Shown: positions 22,035-44,180 of the stretch, piece after piece
How the letters are laid out: each line of letters starts with the position of its first letter
Position numbering within the stretch: position 1 is the stretch's first letter
NCBI GenBank assembly: GCA_964019415.1
Contig: OZ025880.1
Coordinates: forward strand, 2,658,813-2,722,812
Length of the DNA stretch: 64,000 nt
Source of the DNA: Ianthella basta
Taxonomy: Eukaryota > Porifera > Demospongiae > Verongiida > Ianthellidae
Reading direction: 5' to 3'
Translations under genes and position numbers: made by a program
Notes under the pieces: generated by a model
Database searches by the model: none
What the model was told of the DNA's origin: nothing
The model's input: only the letters and a program-made list of their open reading frames with translations

Positions 22035-24040
22035 ATGTTGACTGCCGTGCTTTGTCCGTCCCATGTTCTCACCATCCTCCTTATCTTGCTGACTTGCACT
22101 ACGGCAGAATGCAGTGATGTAGGGCAGAACACCTCTTGCATATCAAGGTACTATGAGTTTGAGGAGGCTGCCATTACCAACAACTCAGAGAACACTGATA
22201 TTCTGTTCAGCAAGTTGTACAAACCCAACCAACCCCTTCCCTACTCCCTGGCTATCCTCTACCAAGTACGCCTCACTAATGGAACCACTCAGAGGATCTC
22301 CAGTGACCCTGCATGTCCCAGTGAACTCTGGCTGTGGACCTACTCACCGGTGTTTCTGTTGGCTGAGCCAAGTCTATTCAACAGGTTCACACTCTACACA
22401 TTAAACTACTTCAGAAATTGGAAATCGCCAACTGTCACTTTAACAGTGCCTCTTCCTTGTAAAGCTAACACCATGGACTTCCTGAAAAGAATGACCATGA
22501 GTGTGAGTTGGGTATATCATTTAATTCACGTTGCATGGCTGTATGAAGTAATGTACTAGCTTGCGTATCTGTATACAATGGTAATTGAGAAATCTGCTTC
22601 CAATTAATCCTAATGTATGTGTAAAATCTTATGGACATAATTATATATGTATGTGTACTGTATAATTATGTAGATCAAACAACATTATATAATATTATAC
22701 CAGAACTATAGTACATGACCATGTGGGAATTTAAAGTTGATTATTATTAGATTAGCATTATGTATACAGTATTCTATCATTGATATAATCCTAGATTAAA
22801 TAAATTTAAGCATGTTAATTTTGAGCATGAGTGGGGTTAGTCTGGCTTGCTAGACCGTCCCACGTAAGCGCCCACAGGTGCTTACTTGGGACGGTCTAGG
22901 AAGCCAGACTAGAGTAGGGTATAGGAATAGATGGGGTGGGGTTACTGCTGTACTACCTTCATGTGACCTTATGTGTCATAACCATTATGTACGTACATAC
23001 AGATCAATGAATATGCTCTAAGAACAAAGGGCAGGAATGACCTGCAGCTGGGCTATGTGCAAAGAGGCTGTGGAGTGACTGTGGAAGAAGCAAACATGCT
23101 GCCTACATTTGATTCAGTTGAGAAGATGATTGAAATAAAGGGTGTTTCCATCAGTTTGTTAACAGGTGGGATCTATTTTCAGGTCATCCTCATTTGCCTT
23201 GGAACTGCACTACTACTGCAGCGTTGGATGCCTGTGATTGTTGACTACTCTCTCCAGAGCACTAAGATGTACAGCATGCTCTGGGCAGTGGTGACTACAG
23301 CTGGCATCTTCTGGTCAGTATCTATGGCTGTGAACACCTTCTCCATTGTGACTATGTACAGACAGGGACACAGAGTAATTGCTACAGCATCATCAGTGGC
23401 TATTTACATTCCAGCAGTTTTGGAGTTCCCCGTTGCAGTGAACTTTGCCAAGAAATACAACTTTCCCATTCCCTGCATCTACCTAGCTCCAGTGAAGCTG
23501 CTATGCTGCTGTGGGAATAAATCAATTGCTTCACTTGTAGTTCGTGTCTTGTCTCTTTGGGGAGTTCTGACAGCAATTCAACTGGCTTGTGTAAATGGAA
23601 CTTTCATTGTTGTAGCTACAGCCGCCGCCCCCTTCCCTGTTATCTCCAACGTACTGGTGATAGTATTCACTGTCTTTTGCTTCGTCCATCTCTTTGCCGT
23701 CATACTCACTCCGCCTAGACAAGAATTTGGGAGCAACAGAAATGGTAGAAAGCAGTTGAGAGTTGCAGTTCTTCAAGGAATTACTTTCCTCTTCTTGTTG
23801 GTAACTTTGTTGTCTTTTGTCATGGCTGGAGCAGGATTCAGCTACATCATCAACATCCAGAGCAACCATGATGCCATCCTATATGTCGATAAAGCCATTT
23901 TACCAATAACTCTGGGTATCACTGGGTTTGCTCTGAGGAGGCTGAGCAACTTGTGGTGGGGTGCGTACGGCCCAGTGAGCACCGAGAATGAGATGATTCA
24001 GGGTTTAATCAATGACAAGACAGGATACAAGGCAGTTTAA
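22035..24040 (+). CDS. 7TM-like family gene D (two exons, 501 aa)
   Basis: Exons 22035-22502 and 23003-24040, phase 0. The signal peptide is distinct (MLTAVLCPSHVLTILLILLT), but the ectodomain after CTTAECSD matches the others closely. Exon 2 is closest to A in the first part, with a three-residue-shorter TM5-TM6 loop (PPRQEFGSNRNGRKQ). The loop before TM7 differs (DAILYVDKAILPITLG in place of EATLYLGNAVIPIALG). Same predicted N-out/C-in topology. Its 500-bp intron holds a young hairpin insertion that A lacks. Function unknown. Confidence 0.75.
22838..22911. mobile_element. hairpin element (AGTCTGGC family) in gene D's intron
   Basis: Arms TAGTCTGGCTTGCTAGACCG and its near complement, ending in CCAGACTA. 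The homologous intron of gene A reads straight through the site (gagcatgaatgg to agtaggagtagatgg), so this is an insertion after the duplication. A second member lies at 37104-37181. Confidence 0.7.
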
Positions 24041-24239
24041 GTCACTGAATTGCAGACATTTTAATTTGTAAGGAATAATTTTAAGGAACTGTGCAATGAT
24101 GTCATGATTTGAAGTATAAACGTAGTGTCATCTCCCTGCAATATTTTGAAACATGCACTGATACAGGTTTGAAGTATGCTTACGAAGTATGATCTGTAAT
24201 TGTTTCATTCACATGACTGTACGTGTTGATCTTTGAAAT

Positions 24240-24540
24240 TCAAACCACAGAGAAGCACAATTTTTGTTTGCTTGTTAATGCAATTGGTACTCATTAACGA
24301 ATGCATACTTTAATGAATTGCAAGCTCAAGCAGAAGCAGAAGCCTTAGCTTTATACTGTATATTGCAGGTGCAATATAGTTTGAGTGCTGGTGCATATTC
24401 AACTGTGTTGTACTACAGGTGTCTATTAAAAAGAAATGGCATGAAAATTTGGCACTAAACTGTATCACTCAGTGGCAAGTGGTACAATCATGCAGTGCTT
24501 CTGGGGGTTCATCAGCACCCCAACCCCTCCCCACCTCCCC
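24240..24540 (+). repeat. 3' flanking repeat of the array, copy 2
   Basis: Homologue of 10930-11290, including the tail cagtgcttctgggggttcat/agcaccccaacccc. It follows gene D at about the same distance as copy 1 follows gene A. Confidence 0.55.
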
Positions 24541-24959
24541 AGACTATGAGCCCAATGCATTGGCTAGGCATTGGTGCAGTGAGGGCAATGAATTGCTCCT
24601 TGGCAAAAGGCAGCGCAAGACTGCCAAGAATTAATTACAAATTTACTGCTGAATAGTAATCACATATCAAAATCTCGTTGTGGACAAGCACTTTCAGTGG
24701 TGAAATGCAGCTGTTTGGACTTCATGATTTCAATACTTCATAACCTCTGTACAATTTAACTGCAATGAACTACCATTAGGGTTAGCCATTTTAAACTGAA
24801 AGCACATGTAGCTATAGTTGCCATTACTAACTAGTTCACACTTAAGCATGGAGACGGAGCTGCCAGGAGATCCAGTAAATCTGATCCCCTTTCAAATGAT
24901 ATAATATATTATATTGGATGCCAAGGCAACAATAAAGCCGAAGAGAAGTAGTAATGTGA

Positions 24960-25612
24960 AGTTTTGCTGCTGCAGCTGCAGTTGTTATTTACATTCCAGC
25001 AGTTTTGGAGTTCCCCATTGCAGCGAGATTTGTAAAGAAATGCAACTTTCCCATTCCCTGCATCTACCTAGCTCCGGGCCAGTGAAGTTGCTGTACTGCT
25101 GTGGAAGCAATCAAAAGCTTCAATCGTAGTCCGTGTCTTGTCTCTTTGGGGAGTTCTAACAGCCGTTCAACTGGCTTGTGTAAATGGAACTTTCATAGTG
25201 ATAGCTACAGCTGCCGCCCCCTTCCCTGTTATTTCCAATGATATTCACTGTATTTTGCCTTGTCCATCTCTTTGCTGTCATTCCCACTCTTCCTTGCTTG
25301 CAACGACAGGAAAACAGCACCAGCAGTACCACTGCTGGGAGCTGGGAATCACAGTCCTTCAAGGAGTTGCTTTCCTCTTCTTGCTGGTCACTTTGGTTTG
25401 CTTTGTTCCAGCGGGGGCAGGATTCAGCTACATCATCAACATCCAGAGCAACCATGAGGCCACACTGTACCTTGGCAATGCTGTCATACCGATAGCTCTG
25501 GGTGTCACAGGGTTTGCTCTGAGGAGGCTGAGCAACTTGTGGTGGAGTGCCTATGGCCCAGTGAGCACTGAGAATGAGATAATTCGGGGATTGAGCAATG
25601 GCAAGAATTGAT
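24960..25612 (+). pseudogene. dead exon 2 copy, last of the array
   Basis: Matches exon 2 from TM3 to the C-terminal tail and is closest to gene C. It carries a 5-bp insertion (ctccgggccagtg), lost bases in the Cys-Cys-Gly loop, a deletion in TM5 (atttccaatgatattc) and an early TGA replacing the last codons. No exon 1 or first half of exon 2 precedes it. Confidence 0.75.
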
Positions 25613-25639
25613 ACGAGGCAGTTTCATTTGCTGCCAAAA

Positions 25640-26230
25640 TAGACTGCATTCTCAGAAGAGAATAATTTGCTGAATGAACTTTATACTGACGTGTGAAGTA
25701 TGCATAGCACCAACTATACCAATTATATACAGACCAATAGGCTTATGATATGAAGTTTCTTGTGTTTCATGATATCATGCACTATAATTATAGATCTTAA
25801 TCTTTGAAGTGATTGCAGAAACATGTTAGATGGATGTGTCACAAGCTGTAGATATGGTGGCTGCGCTTTTAATAGCAAAGCCACTTCATCAAGAAGTTAG
25901 CAAAAAAAGGATGAGCATATTTTATGTAGCAGCTTCCTTTCAACATGTTAACGTTCCAATTTATGCACACTTCATAACAGAGAGGATTAAAGCAAGTTTC
26001 ATACACTCAAAGGTTTACAATTCTATGCAAAGAAAGTAATTAAAAGTGGGAATTTCATTTATTCTACTCATACGCTATATGCCTGTGAAAGTTAAGACAA
26101 TGTGCATGTTTGTTGATAAGATGCAAAATACATGGGCCATGAATGCACTGTTAGAAAATGCATGTACTATGTGTTTGCTGATGATCTTGAGTGCTTTAGT
26201 TTTGGTACAGGATCAATCTTGCCATGGAGG
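25640..26230. other. end of array / 3' flank of the kinase gene
   Basis: Starts with 3' UTR-like sequence shared with the flank of gene C, including the decayed hairpin homologue at 25840-25899. It then passes into the 3' UTR side of the receptor kinase. No other gene recognised. Confidence 0.4.
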
Positions 26231-36358
<10,128 letters not shown>

Positions 36359-36801
36359 TCAGGATCTCTCTGTCTCAAACAGCTACTGTCAGTGGACAAT
36401 CATCCGCAATACTATGATACTCAATAGTATAGCAGTTCTCTGGTTGCGGTTAGACAAGCCATAGCCATAGGGTGTTTCGTCCAGACAACTTCCTGAATTG
36501 AACATCTTCGCGGTCATGGCAGATGATGTACGTATGGTTGGCGTCGGTGTGACATGTTGCAACACCATACCCATCCAAACATGGCATTAATCAGGCGTAC
36601 CCCCCGACAGTCACTAGGTCCACACCTTATCACTCACACACATGGGTGGGTTCAGACACACTGGGGACTATGGTGGGTTCATAGACACACTGGGGACTAT
36701 GGTGGGTTCATAGTCACACTAGGGTCTATGGTAGGTTCAATGCATGCCTGCTCAGCTAATAGATATGACAGCCGTAGGGACTTTCCCTTGCGTCACGTGA
36801 C
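36359..36801. promoter_or_regulatory. bidirectional promoter region, kinase / FUZ
   Basis: 443 bp separate the ATG of the kinase (36358, -) from that of FUZ (36802, +). The region holds three tandem copies of ACACTGGGGACTATGGTGGGTTCATAG-type sequence (36656-36740). Sharing of promoter elements is inference from the head-to-head layout. Confidence 0.5.
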
Positions 36802-38951
36802 ATGCGTTCAACGTTGGCTGTGGTGGAGTTGTTCACTGGAACACCTGTCTTCAACAAGGCATACGGCGATGGGGAACCAGTACGTTATTGCTTAGCAACG
36901 GCAGACTGATGGGAGGAGAGTGAGCTAACACTCACCAGATAGTTCATACACCTCTCATGCGGGCTGAGGCTTCCTTAGCATAGACAGGCATTTGGCATCA
37001 TGGATGGGGCAATAAATCCTTGTTGTACTTCTAAGGATATAACCGAATACAGGATGCAGGGTCCTTGATAAGTAATAGAGGTACGCATTCTTATGGGCTA
37101 TAGATATTCTGGCCTACTGGACCGTCCCGTAAGCGTGCGGTAGCTGCCGGCATTTACCGGACGGTCTGGCAGGCCAGACTAGGGCAATAGAGTACTGTAC
37201 ACTCACTTTAATGTATGTATGGTATGTATACTGGCTACTGGCATTTCTTCTGTTCTATGTAGCTGAGTTTTCCCCTGGTGGGCACCCTACATGGAGCCCA
37301 CATGTTTGCGGCCAACCAGGGGGCAGGACAGCTGGTCAGCACAGTAACAGACAGAACAAAAGTAGCGTGGAAGGTGTATGAAGAAAGGTATTGCAATTGC
37401 TAGACATGTTGCTGCATTTCACTTGTTAGATACAATCATATTATCCTGTTAACTACTGGTTATATTAATTGTTAGCCATATGTATATACTGTAAATACCC
37501 AGTAGCTAAGACATGGAGTGCATATGCATTCTTGTGTATGTGGTCTATACGTATGTAGTCTGAAGATGATAATTGTAACATGTAAAGTGCACATCACAGA
37601 CCAGCAGCTGCAACTGTGGATGGACTATCTATTTCATGCTCTGGTAAGCATCTTCGATGTGTGATGTATTGGTGTGCCTGTCATTCCTTCTCATAAGTCA
37701 AAATACTGTATATGTCCGATTAGACTATGATGCAACAAATTGCTGTAATCTGATTGGTCCAATGAAGGTGTTCTAAATCACTTATACCACCTCTGATTTC
37801 ACTTATACCACCTCTGATTTCACTTATACCACCTCTGATTTAACATAATGAATGTAAAACTCCATTGTATGTATGCATACCAGTTCAAACACAAGAGTCA
37901 TAATCTGTATAGCCGATTTCAGAATGGTTGGCCAAAATGACAAATGGCAGAACGGCCAAATGGCGTGACGTCACTATTAGTTTAGGGGAAAGAACCAATG
38001 GTTTTAGCATACGGATACTATTAGGATACACCCACACGCTGTTGTTTTCTTTTATTTATATAGAACGGTAGTGGTTGCTATTATAGTCTAAACACCTTAT
38101 GCCGAGATCCTTCGGTGTCTACGGGATTTAGAACACCTTGGAAACCGATATAGATGCCCTTGTGCTTCACTCACGGGAATCTATAAAAATTGGTTTACGA
38201 AGTGTTCTAAATCTCGTAGACACCTCGAATCTTGGTATAACCTATCTATAGAACCCTGGGCCTCTATTTCATTCAAGAGATTTTTGACCCGGCCTCTATT
38301 TGACCCAGCCTCTATTTGAGCCCGGCCTCTATACGGACATATACAGTAGGCCAATGTTGCTATGATCTTCTTTTCTGCTCATTTGAAGGTGATGGTTGTA
38401 GGTATGGATGCTTTACTCAGAACAAGTAACATTGATGAACTAAAGAAGACGTTTCAAGTGAGGTTGGCAGTGGCTAAGAGTTTGATGGTGATGGCTGTAA
38501 CAGGTTGTACATACTGCATAGTGCCGTATGCATCACCACATATGCTGTGTCTCGCGTGTTAAGTATTTGTATGCTATTGTCGTGTGGTACATTGTATAGT
38601 GTGTTGTGATGTCTGCAGGGTTGTCAAGGCCTTGTGGACCAGCTGATGTGTGGTGAGAGTAGCCTATTTGGTCAGTTGACCAATTGTGTGGATGTGGTGA
38701 TTCCTTCTAATGCAGCCGTTGTGCAAGTGAGTCATGTCATTTTGGAGGGATCTTTAATTGATCACAGATCTGGCTGTGTTGTATATGGTATATTATGGTA
38801 CTCTGCTGTTTTCTTAGGATTGCTTGTTGGCATTTGTGAAGATGGCTCAGACTAACTATGGTTGTGTATTGGTTGATGGGAAGGTGTGTGTGGCAACTGG
38901 AAGTTGGTGAGTGATGTCTTTTTGCTGTGTGTGTGTGTATGTGCGTGCATG

Positions 38952-39017
<66 letters not shown>

Positions 39018-42000
39018 GTGTGTGTTTGCGTTTGTGTGTGTCAGATAGAGAGAGAAAGAGAAAGAAATGCTTTAAATATACGTTAATACCTCAGCCTTGA
39101 TATCTGTCTTATTGCTGGTGTGTGTTGCTTCCCCCTGTCTACAGGTGGAAGCTAAAGCCCACTGAACTTAGCCTATTGTGCCACCTTGTAAAGGCCAACG
39201 TTAAAAGAGGTACAACCAGTGCTGACATTCCAGCATATCTCCCCCATGCTAGCAGCCGTATTCCTCATCGACTGGTGGTGTTCCACCTCATGCGAAGTTG
39301 CCAGGTGCTGTTATTGCTCGGACCAGAGCCTCCACTGAGCTTGCTGCTGCCACAAGTGCCGCGATACTGGAGTGTAGTGCGAGACCGGCTTGAGGAATTG
39401 CAGACATTGGCTTCTGGGAACATTGCACCATGCCACGTGAGTGTCACTGTCATCCATCATAATGTGCTTTCATTGCCTGATGAAGATGTATTCCATGTTA
39501 TTCTGTATACTGTTTGAAATATAGTGTACTTGACAGTAAGCAGGTACAGCACTCTTATTCCTCCTCCTGAAGGGTGTATCTGTGGAGCCACAGTGTGAAG
39601 CTTGCCTTGTGGTAAACAGAGCTCTGGGCCGGTGTGTCTTCATGTACTTTGGCAATACCTCACTTGCATTAAAAAAGAGAGAGGAGAAGAAGCAGCATGG
39701 TGGGTTCTTGTGCAGTGAGGAATGGTTTGCTTTTAATCCACTAGCCTCACATAAGCAGACCGCCATTTTCTTTAGACTCTACCCTCCAAAATGACTTGCG
39801 TTTTGGGAAGGCAGAGTCTGAACCAAATGGCAGTCTTGCTACGTGAGACTAGTGATCCACCAGGAGTCATCGCTGTTGGTTTAGCTTAGTTATCTGTTAG
39901 CATTATAATAATTACTAGGGCATACATTAAAATGCAACCAGCCTCACTTGAATGTATATAGCTAGCTATTTCAGTAAAGTACAGTGCATGAGCGTAACTC
40001 AACAAGGGCAAGTACATTTTGGGCAATAACTGCACACTGCACACTGCTTTCACTGGCTGTCAGAAAGAAGGGATAGCAAGCCAGATGAAGCACTGGACGG
40101 CAGCAGACCCATCGACACCTACATATTTGGAGTTGCGCAGGGAAGCCAGTCCCTGCTTAGCTAGCCACAGTGCGCGCGCGCTTCACCCGAAGGAACAATG
40201 AAAGTGTTCCCGGTTACGTGGGGCAAATGACGTCAGCCAATATGGCGGAATCACCAACAGGCATGTAGCCCTCACTGGAGCAATGAGCAACGTTAAGAGC
40301 AATTTGAACGCAGCGTACAGCGATGAAGTGGAGTGTTGAGCAGATTACTGGCCGATGGTGGCCAGGTAGAGCGTTTTGTTGTCGTGAGCGCCTGTGGAGA
40401 ACACCGGGCTATTGCACAATCTAGGTGTCTCGGGTTGACTGGGACGGATATACATACATATATATACAAACGGGGGACGACAACACATCAGGATTATTTG
40501 CCTCGCCTTTCGGCTCGGCAATTATTTCTCGTTAATGTGAAATTGAGTTTAGATTTAGTGGCACCACTTAAATGGTGTATTTAGCTAGTGAGTATACTGT
40601 AACATCATACTTTGTAATACGTTCTGTGCCATGTTTGTAAAGGCTGTCTCTGTCTTCGTGCAGATGCTTGTGGATACCACTCAGTGCAGACCCTTCAACT
40701 GCAATTGCAAAAATTTGTAGAATCTGTTACTGGAAAGTATGTGGCTATAACTGCAGCATCAGGTTAGTCTGTGACATGACCTGTCTCCCTTGAAGCTAGT
40801 GTACTGGTCACATGACCTACTGCTTAAACCATATGTCTGAGTGCTTAGTGCATAGTACACTATCCATTGGCTATATACGTAATTGATGCCATTGGAGCTA
40901 ATACACATGGTCGCATATAACCAGCATACAACTGCCACAGTTTACTTCTGTGCATTGAGCCATGGCTGTAGGAAAGAACTCTTTTGTGAGCTTCAGCTCA
41001 CTATTTACTATATTGTGCCAATTGCATATCAACATTGTTACTATTGATATAAATACATTGGCTATATTTACGTATGCATTGTGATGCATAAATGATATAT
41101 ACGTACCCGAGGCCTGAAAGCCTAAGGAGGATATCGCATATGCATATCACTTAGCAATTTCTGCTCTGTAGTACTAGGGATACTGTGCAGGAACCCACAA
41201 GTTTTTAAACTCAAATAGTTGCAATTTACATGGATCAAGTTTGAATGCAACTCTTTGTTGCTCACATACAAAAATGCACTGTACTTTTGAGTCAGTGCAG
41301 AAGAAATGGGAATCTCCTCGAGTGTTGTCCCAGTGTGTGACACCATAGAGGATGGTCACTGGCAAGCACATTTCCACCAGGCCATCCCAAGCAGCCGCCC
41401 ACATATTCATTTTGGCGCATTCCTTGTACGGCTTCACCCTAGTATTTTGTAACTTGTACTGTATGAATGCAAAGCATTGTAGGGCGAGCCTGAGGAAGCG
41501 CCATGCAGTGGCTGTTTCACTGATTCATGCACTGCTTAAACAGTAAACGGAATGATAATGTTATGTTGCCTTGTGCTGTCTCTTCCGTGCATTCGTGCTT
41601 CTACATCTTAGGTCAACTTGGTGGCCTTGCTGTTCCTTCCGTGGTAGGGTCCAGTGTCTATGCTAATGACTGTATTATAGGACACTAGCAGAGAGGCCCA
41701 CCTTCGGCAAGCTACGGCGCCCGACGCCTGTCCCCCGATGCCCTCAGCAACCATGTTACTGCTATATGGTACAGCTAAGAATGATGATTATCGGTACGAC
41801 AGCCAAATCAGGGTCTGGTAAAAATCGGAGGCGGTCGTCCGCAAAGGAAATAGCAGAAATAGTCGGCTAGCTCTCTGCGAACTGAAAGACGGGCAACGTC
41901 AACCCCGCTATAACCTGACCCCTGATGCCCCAAGCAACCACAGCGAGTTTGGCGGCGATGGAGCAAGAAATGTGTGCACGTATCCTGAACACACAGACAC

Positions 42001-44180
42001 GCTGACAGACACTTTTGGCTTTATATCCACCACCACCACAACAGAACATCCATGCACCAGTACCAACACTAGTCACCACAACCACCACCACCACTACCAC
42101 CACACAGTACAAGTTACAAAATGCGACTCCAGTATATGTGCCAGTGCTACAAAGACAATACCCACCAGTGCAACCACTATCACCTCCACTACCACCACTG
42201 CCACCAGCACCGCCATGCAGTCCAAGTTTCAATTGCTGTAGCCAGTATATGCGGCAGAACATGCTAGAAAAACACTGCCAGTACAAGTTACACAGGGTAA
42301 CCAACACCAGTGCATGTGGAGTAGTTGGGAACATTGCTGGAAGGCCACCACCACCAGTGCATGCAGAGTAGTTGGAACATTGCTGGAAGGCCACCACCAG
42401 TGCATGTAGAGTAGTTGGGAACATTGCTGGTAGGCCACCTCCACCAGTGCATGTAGAGTAGTTGGGAACATTGCTGGTAGGCCACCTCCACCAGTGCATG
42501 TTGCTGATGGTACCCACCATAAGTGCCGGTAGAGTATTTGGGCTTGTTGGTCACAGCAACCAACCACACCACAAGTTACAGTGGTGAAGGGCTAAAGGCG
42601 CACATAGACTGGCACCACTGGAGAGCATCATGCGGCAAGCAAATGGGTGCAAGTTACATTTGTATTAGTGCCTTTAGCCCTTGGATTGTACAATAAAGGT
42701 TGCAGTTGTCTAATGTACTTGCTTGCGAATCAAGTTTTAAATATGTGCCCTAATCCTTCATCAAATTCAGTTCCCATGCAGATGAGGCATGCAGACACGA
42801 ATTAGCTGTGCATGTGGTGTAGCAGCACTTTTCCTTCTATTCTATTGGCGCATGCCATTTTGGGTTAAAAATGTCACTTTTGGAAGTATATGTACATGTA
42901 CATATTTGGCAGTGCTTTACTGCTTGGTCCATTGTGTGTGTAAAGTGTAGCCTCCATTTAGTGGACACTTTAACAACTTTGGTGCTACCTCTGTGTTGAC
43001 CATTATGGAGCAGATGCACTTATCTAAATGGTGTGTTGTTGTACAGAATGCGTTGTTCTCATCAAAGAGAAGTGACCACTTAGCCACCTTTTGAGGGATG
43101 AACCACTCTGCTTTATTGTGTTAATACCCTGACACACCCTCAGCCACACACGTTACACCTCCCTGTACACACTACACATCCCCATGTGCATCACTTGCAT
43201 GTCTCCTATATCCTGACCCCTTACAGGTGCTCATGGCTCAGTTTCAGTACAGCCTGGCCTTTCAGATAGCTCTGGCCACACGCCAGTTGAGACATACATG
43301 TGTCTTGAGGTGTGTACATTATCCATAGTTTTTTGATACAGCGCATTCAGGACATCGTAGTATAATATTGCACTTCGTCTGTAAGATAACGTTCTTTATT
43401 CTTTGTTTCATTTGAGCCACCATGGTAATGACAAGCATGCTCATACACAACTCTTTATATACTCAGAACTTGGACTTTGCATTTTCAATGTGTTCATTAG
43501 TGCAATCTGTCTTAAACTGAAACGTGTGCCATTATAACTATAGTGCACATGGAGTAGTCCTGTAGTGTATAAGCTGTTGAACTGACTAATTTGGGATTGC
43601 ACGAGTGAATATGTTGTAACTCCCATGTGTGCTTGCTTGCCACAGGACTGCACCTGCTATGCCATGCAGGAGGAGAACTACCTGCTGTATGCACTCTTTG
43701 CTCCAGACACTTCCTCTCCTGTCCTAAGGTGAGACTCCTTGTCATTGGACAGCTCTGAACTGGTTTCTCATGACAGCTTACTAAACTACCTACATATACA
43801 GCCAGTATCCCTGCTGAAGTCTCCCATATGTACACATTACCCTGCATAGCATGCAGCGTCATGCTGTGTAAATGCCAGATGCAGGACAATGAGCATGCTT
43901 AGCTGGCAGTTTTTTGTGGTTTCTGCACATTATCCTGCTCGCTGTGTACCAAGCTGGTTTGTTGTGTTATCAACTGCGGAGCTCACATTAGTTTTACTTG
44001 GTAATGTTCTAATGGGCTGGCCCATTGGAGGTTCCCTTTGTATTGTTGCTGGATATCTTTAGTCATCCTTAGTACATTTACAGTACTGCTGAGCTAAGAT
44101 GCTTAGTGTCTGTACCTGTCTATTTGTAACCCAGAACTATGTCAAAGAAATTGCTGCATCGGATGAAGCTTGTTTTATGA
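36802..44180 (+). CDS. FUZ: Fuzzy homologue, planar cell polarity effector (12 exons, 427 aa)
   Basis: Exons 36802-36879, 37263-37387, 37559-37643, 38389-38457, 38619-38726, 38818-38906, 39145-39436, 39573-39699, 40664-40762, 43227-43309, 43646-43728, 44135-44180. All phases fit and the total is 428 codons; vertebrate FUZ has about 418 residues. Diagnostic stretches are LVGTLHGAHMFAANQ, LFGQLTNCVDVVIPSN, the double Trp before KLKPTE, and AYLPHASSRIPHRLVVFHL followed by LLLLGPEPPLS. In animals FUZ forms the CPLANE complex with INTU and WDPCP, acts at the ciliary base in ciliogenesis and polarity, and is built from longin-like domains. I chose the ATG at 36802 because it starts the conserved LAVVELFTGTPVFNK block. 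The last exons are the least conserved. Divergent from the kinase, convergent with the CD225 gene downstream. Confidence 0.88.
37104..37181. mobile_element. hairpin element (AGTCTGGC family) in FUZ intron 1
   Basis: Arms TATTCTGGCCTACTGGACCG and a complementary right arm ending GGCCAGACTA. Same family as the element in gene D's intron (22838-22911): GACCGTCC core and CCAGACTA end. Confidence 0.65.
37781..37845. repeat. short tandem repeat in FUZ intron 3
   Basis: Three copies of a unit of about 23 bp, CACTTATACCACCTCTGATTT plus two or three bases. The ACTTATACCA core recalls the ends of the hairpin elements at 5854 and 38099. Confidence 0.7.
38099..38240. mobile_element. hairpin element, TTATACCA family, in FUZ intron 3
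   Basis: Long imperfect inverted repeat: CTTCGGTGTCTACGGGATTT on the left pairs with AAATCTCGTAGACACCTCG on the right, and pairing continues inward with several mismatches. Relative of 5854-5949. It is followed by a run of GGCCTCTATTTGACCC-type words (38263-38335). Confidence 0.6.
38953..39018. repeat. (GT)n microsatellite in FUZ intron 6
   Basis: Dinucleotide array with interruptions, starting about 45 bp after the exon 6 donor (38906). Confidence 0.85.
39741..39852. mobile_element. hairpin element in FUZ intron 8
   Basis: Starts CTAGCCTCAC and ends GTGAGACTAG. The arms pair over about 50 bp with small bulges (AGACTCTACCCTCCAAAA with TTTTGGGAAGGCAGAGTCT at the centre). Target duplication may be within CTAG. 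Confidence 0.6.
41690..41960. other. GC-rich stretch in FUZ intron 9 with an internal repeat
   Basis: Two related segments, cctgtcccccgatgccctcagcaacca and acctgacccctgatgccccaagcaacca, about 190 bp apart. No intact frame. Origin unknown; unlike the AT-rich intron around it. Confidence 0.4.
42302..42520. repeat. minisatellite of about 47 bp in FUZ intron 9
   Basis: Four to five units of the form CCACCACCAGTGCATGTAGAGTAGTTGGGAACATTGCTGGAAGG, with variants. Adjacent 42030-42230 is rich in CCACCA/ACCACC triplets. Frames through it encode Pro/Thr runs or HW-rich repeats; I take these as non-coding. Confidence 0.75.

Noticed and set aside
36517-36591. Alternative FUZ start (ATG GCA GAT GAT) upstream
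   Set aside because: Its frame ends at TAA within 25 codons and lacks the conserved N-terminal block. The ATG at 36802 leads directly into it.
41867-42572. HWWRW- or PPPPVHAE-repeat frames in FUZ intron 9
   Set aside because: Frames over a minisatellite and ACC triplets, changing phase between units, with no conserved domain.
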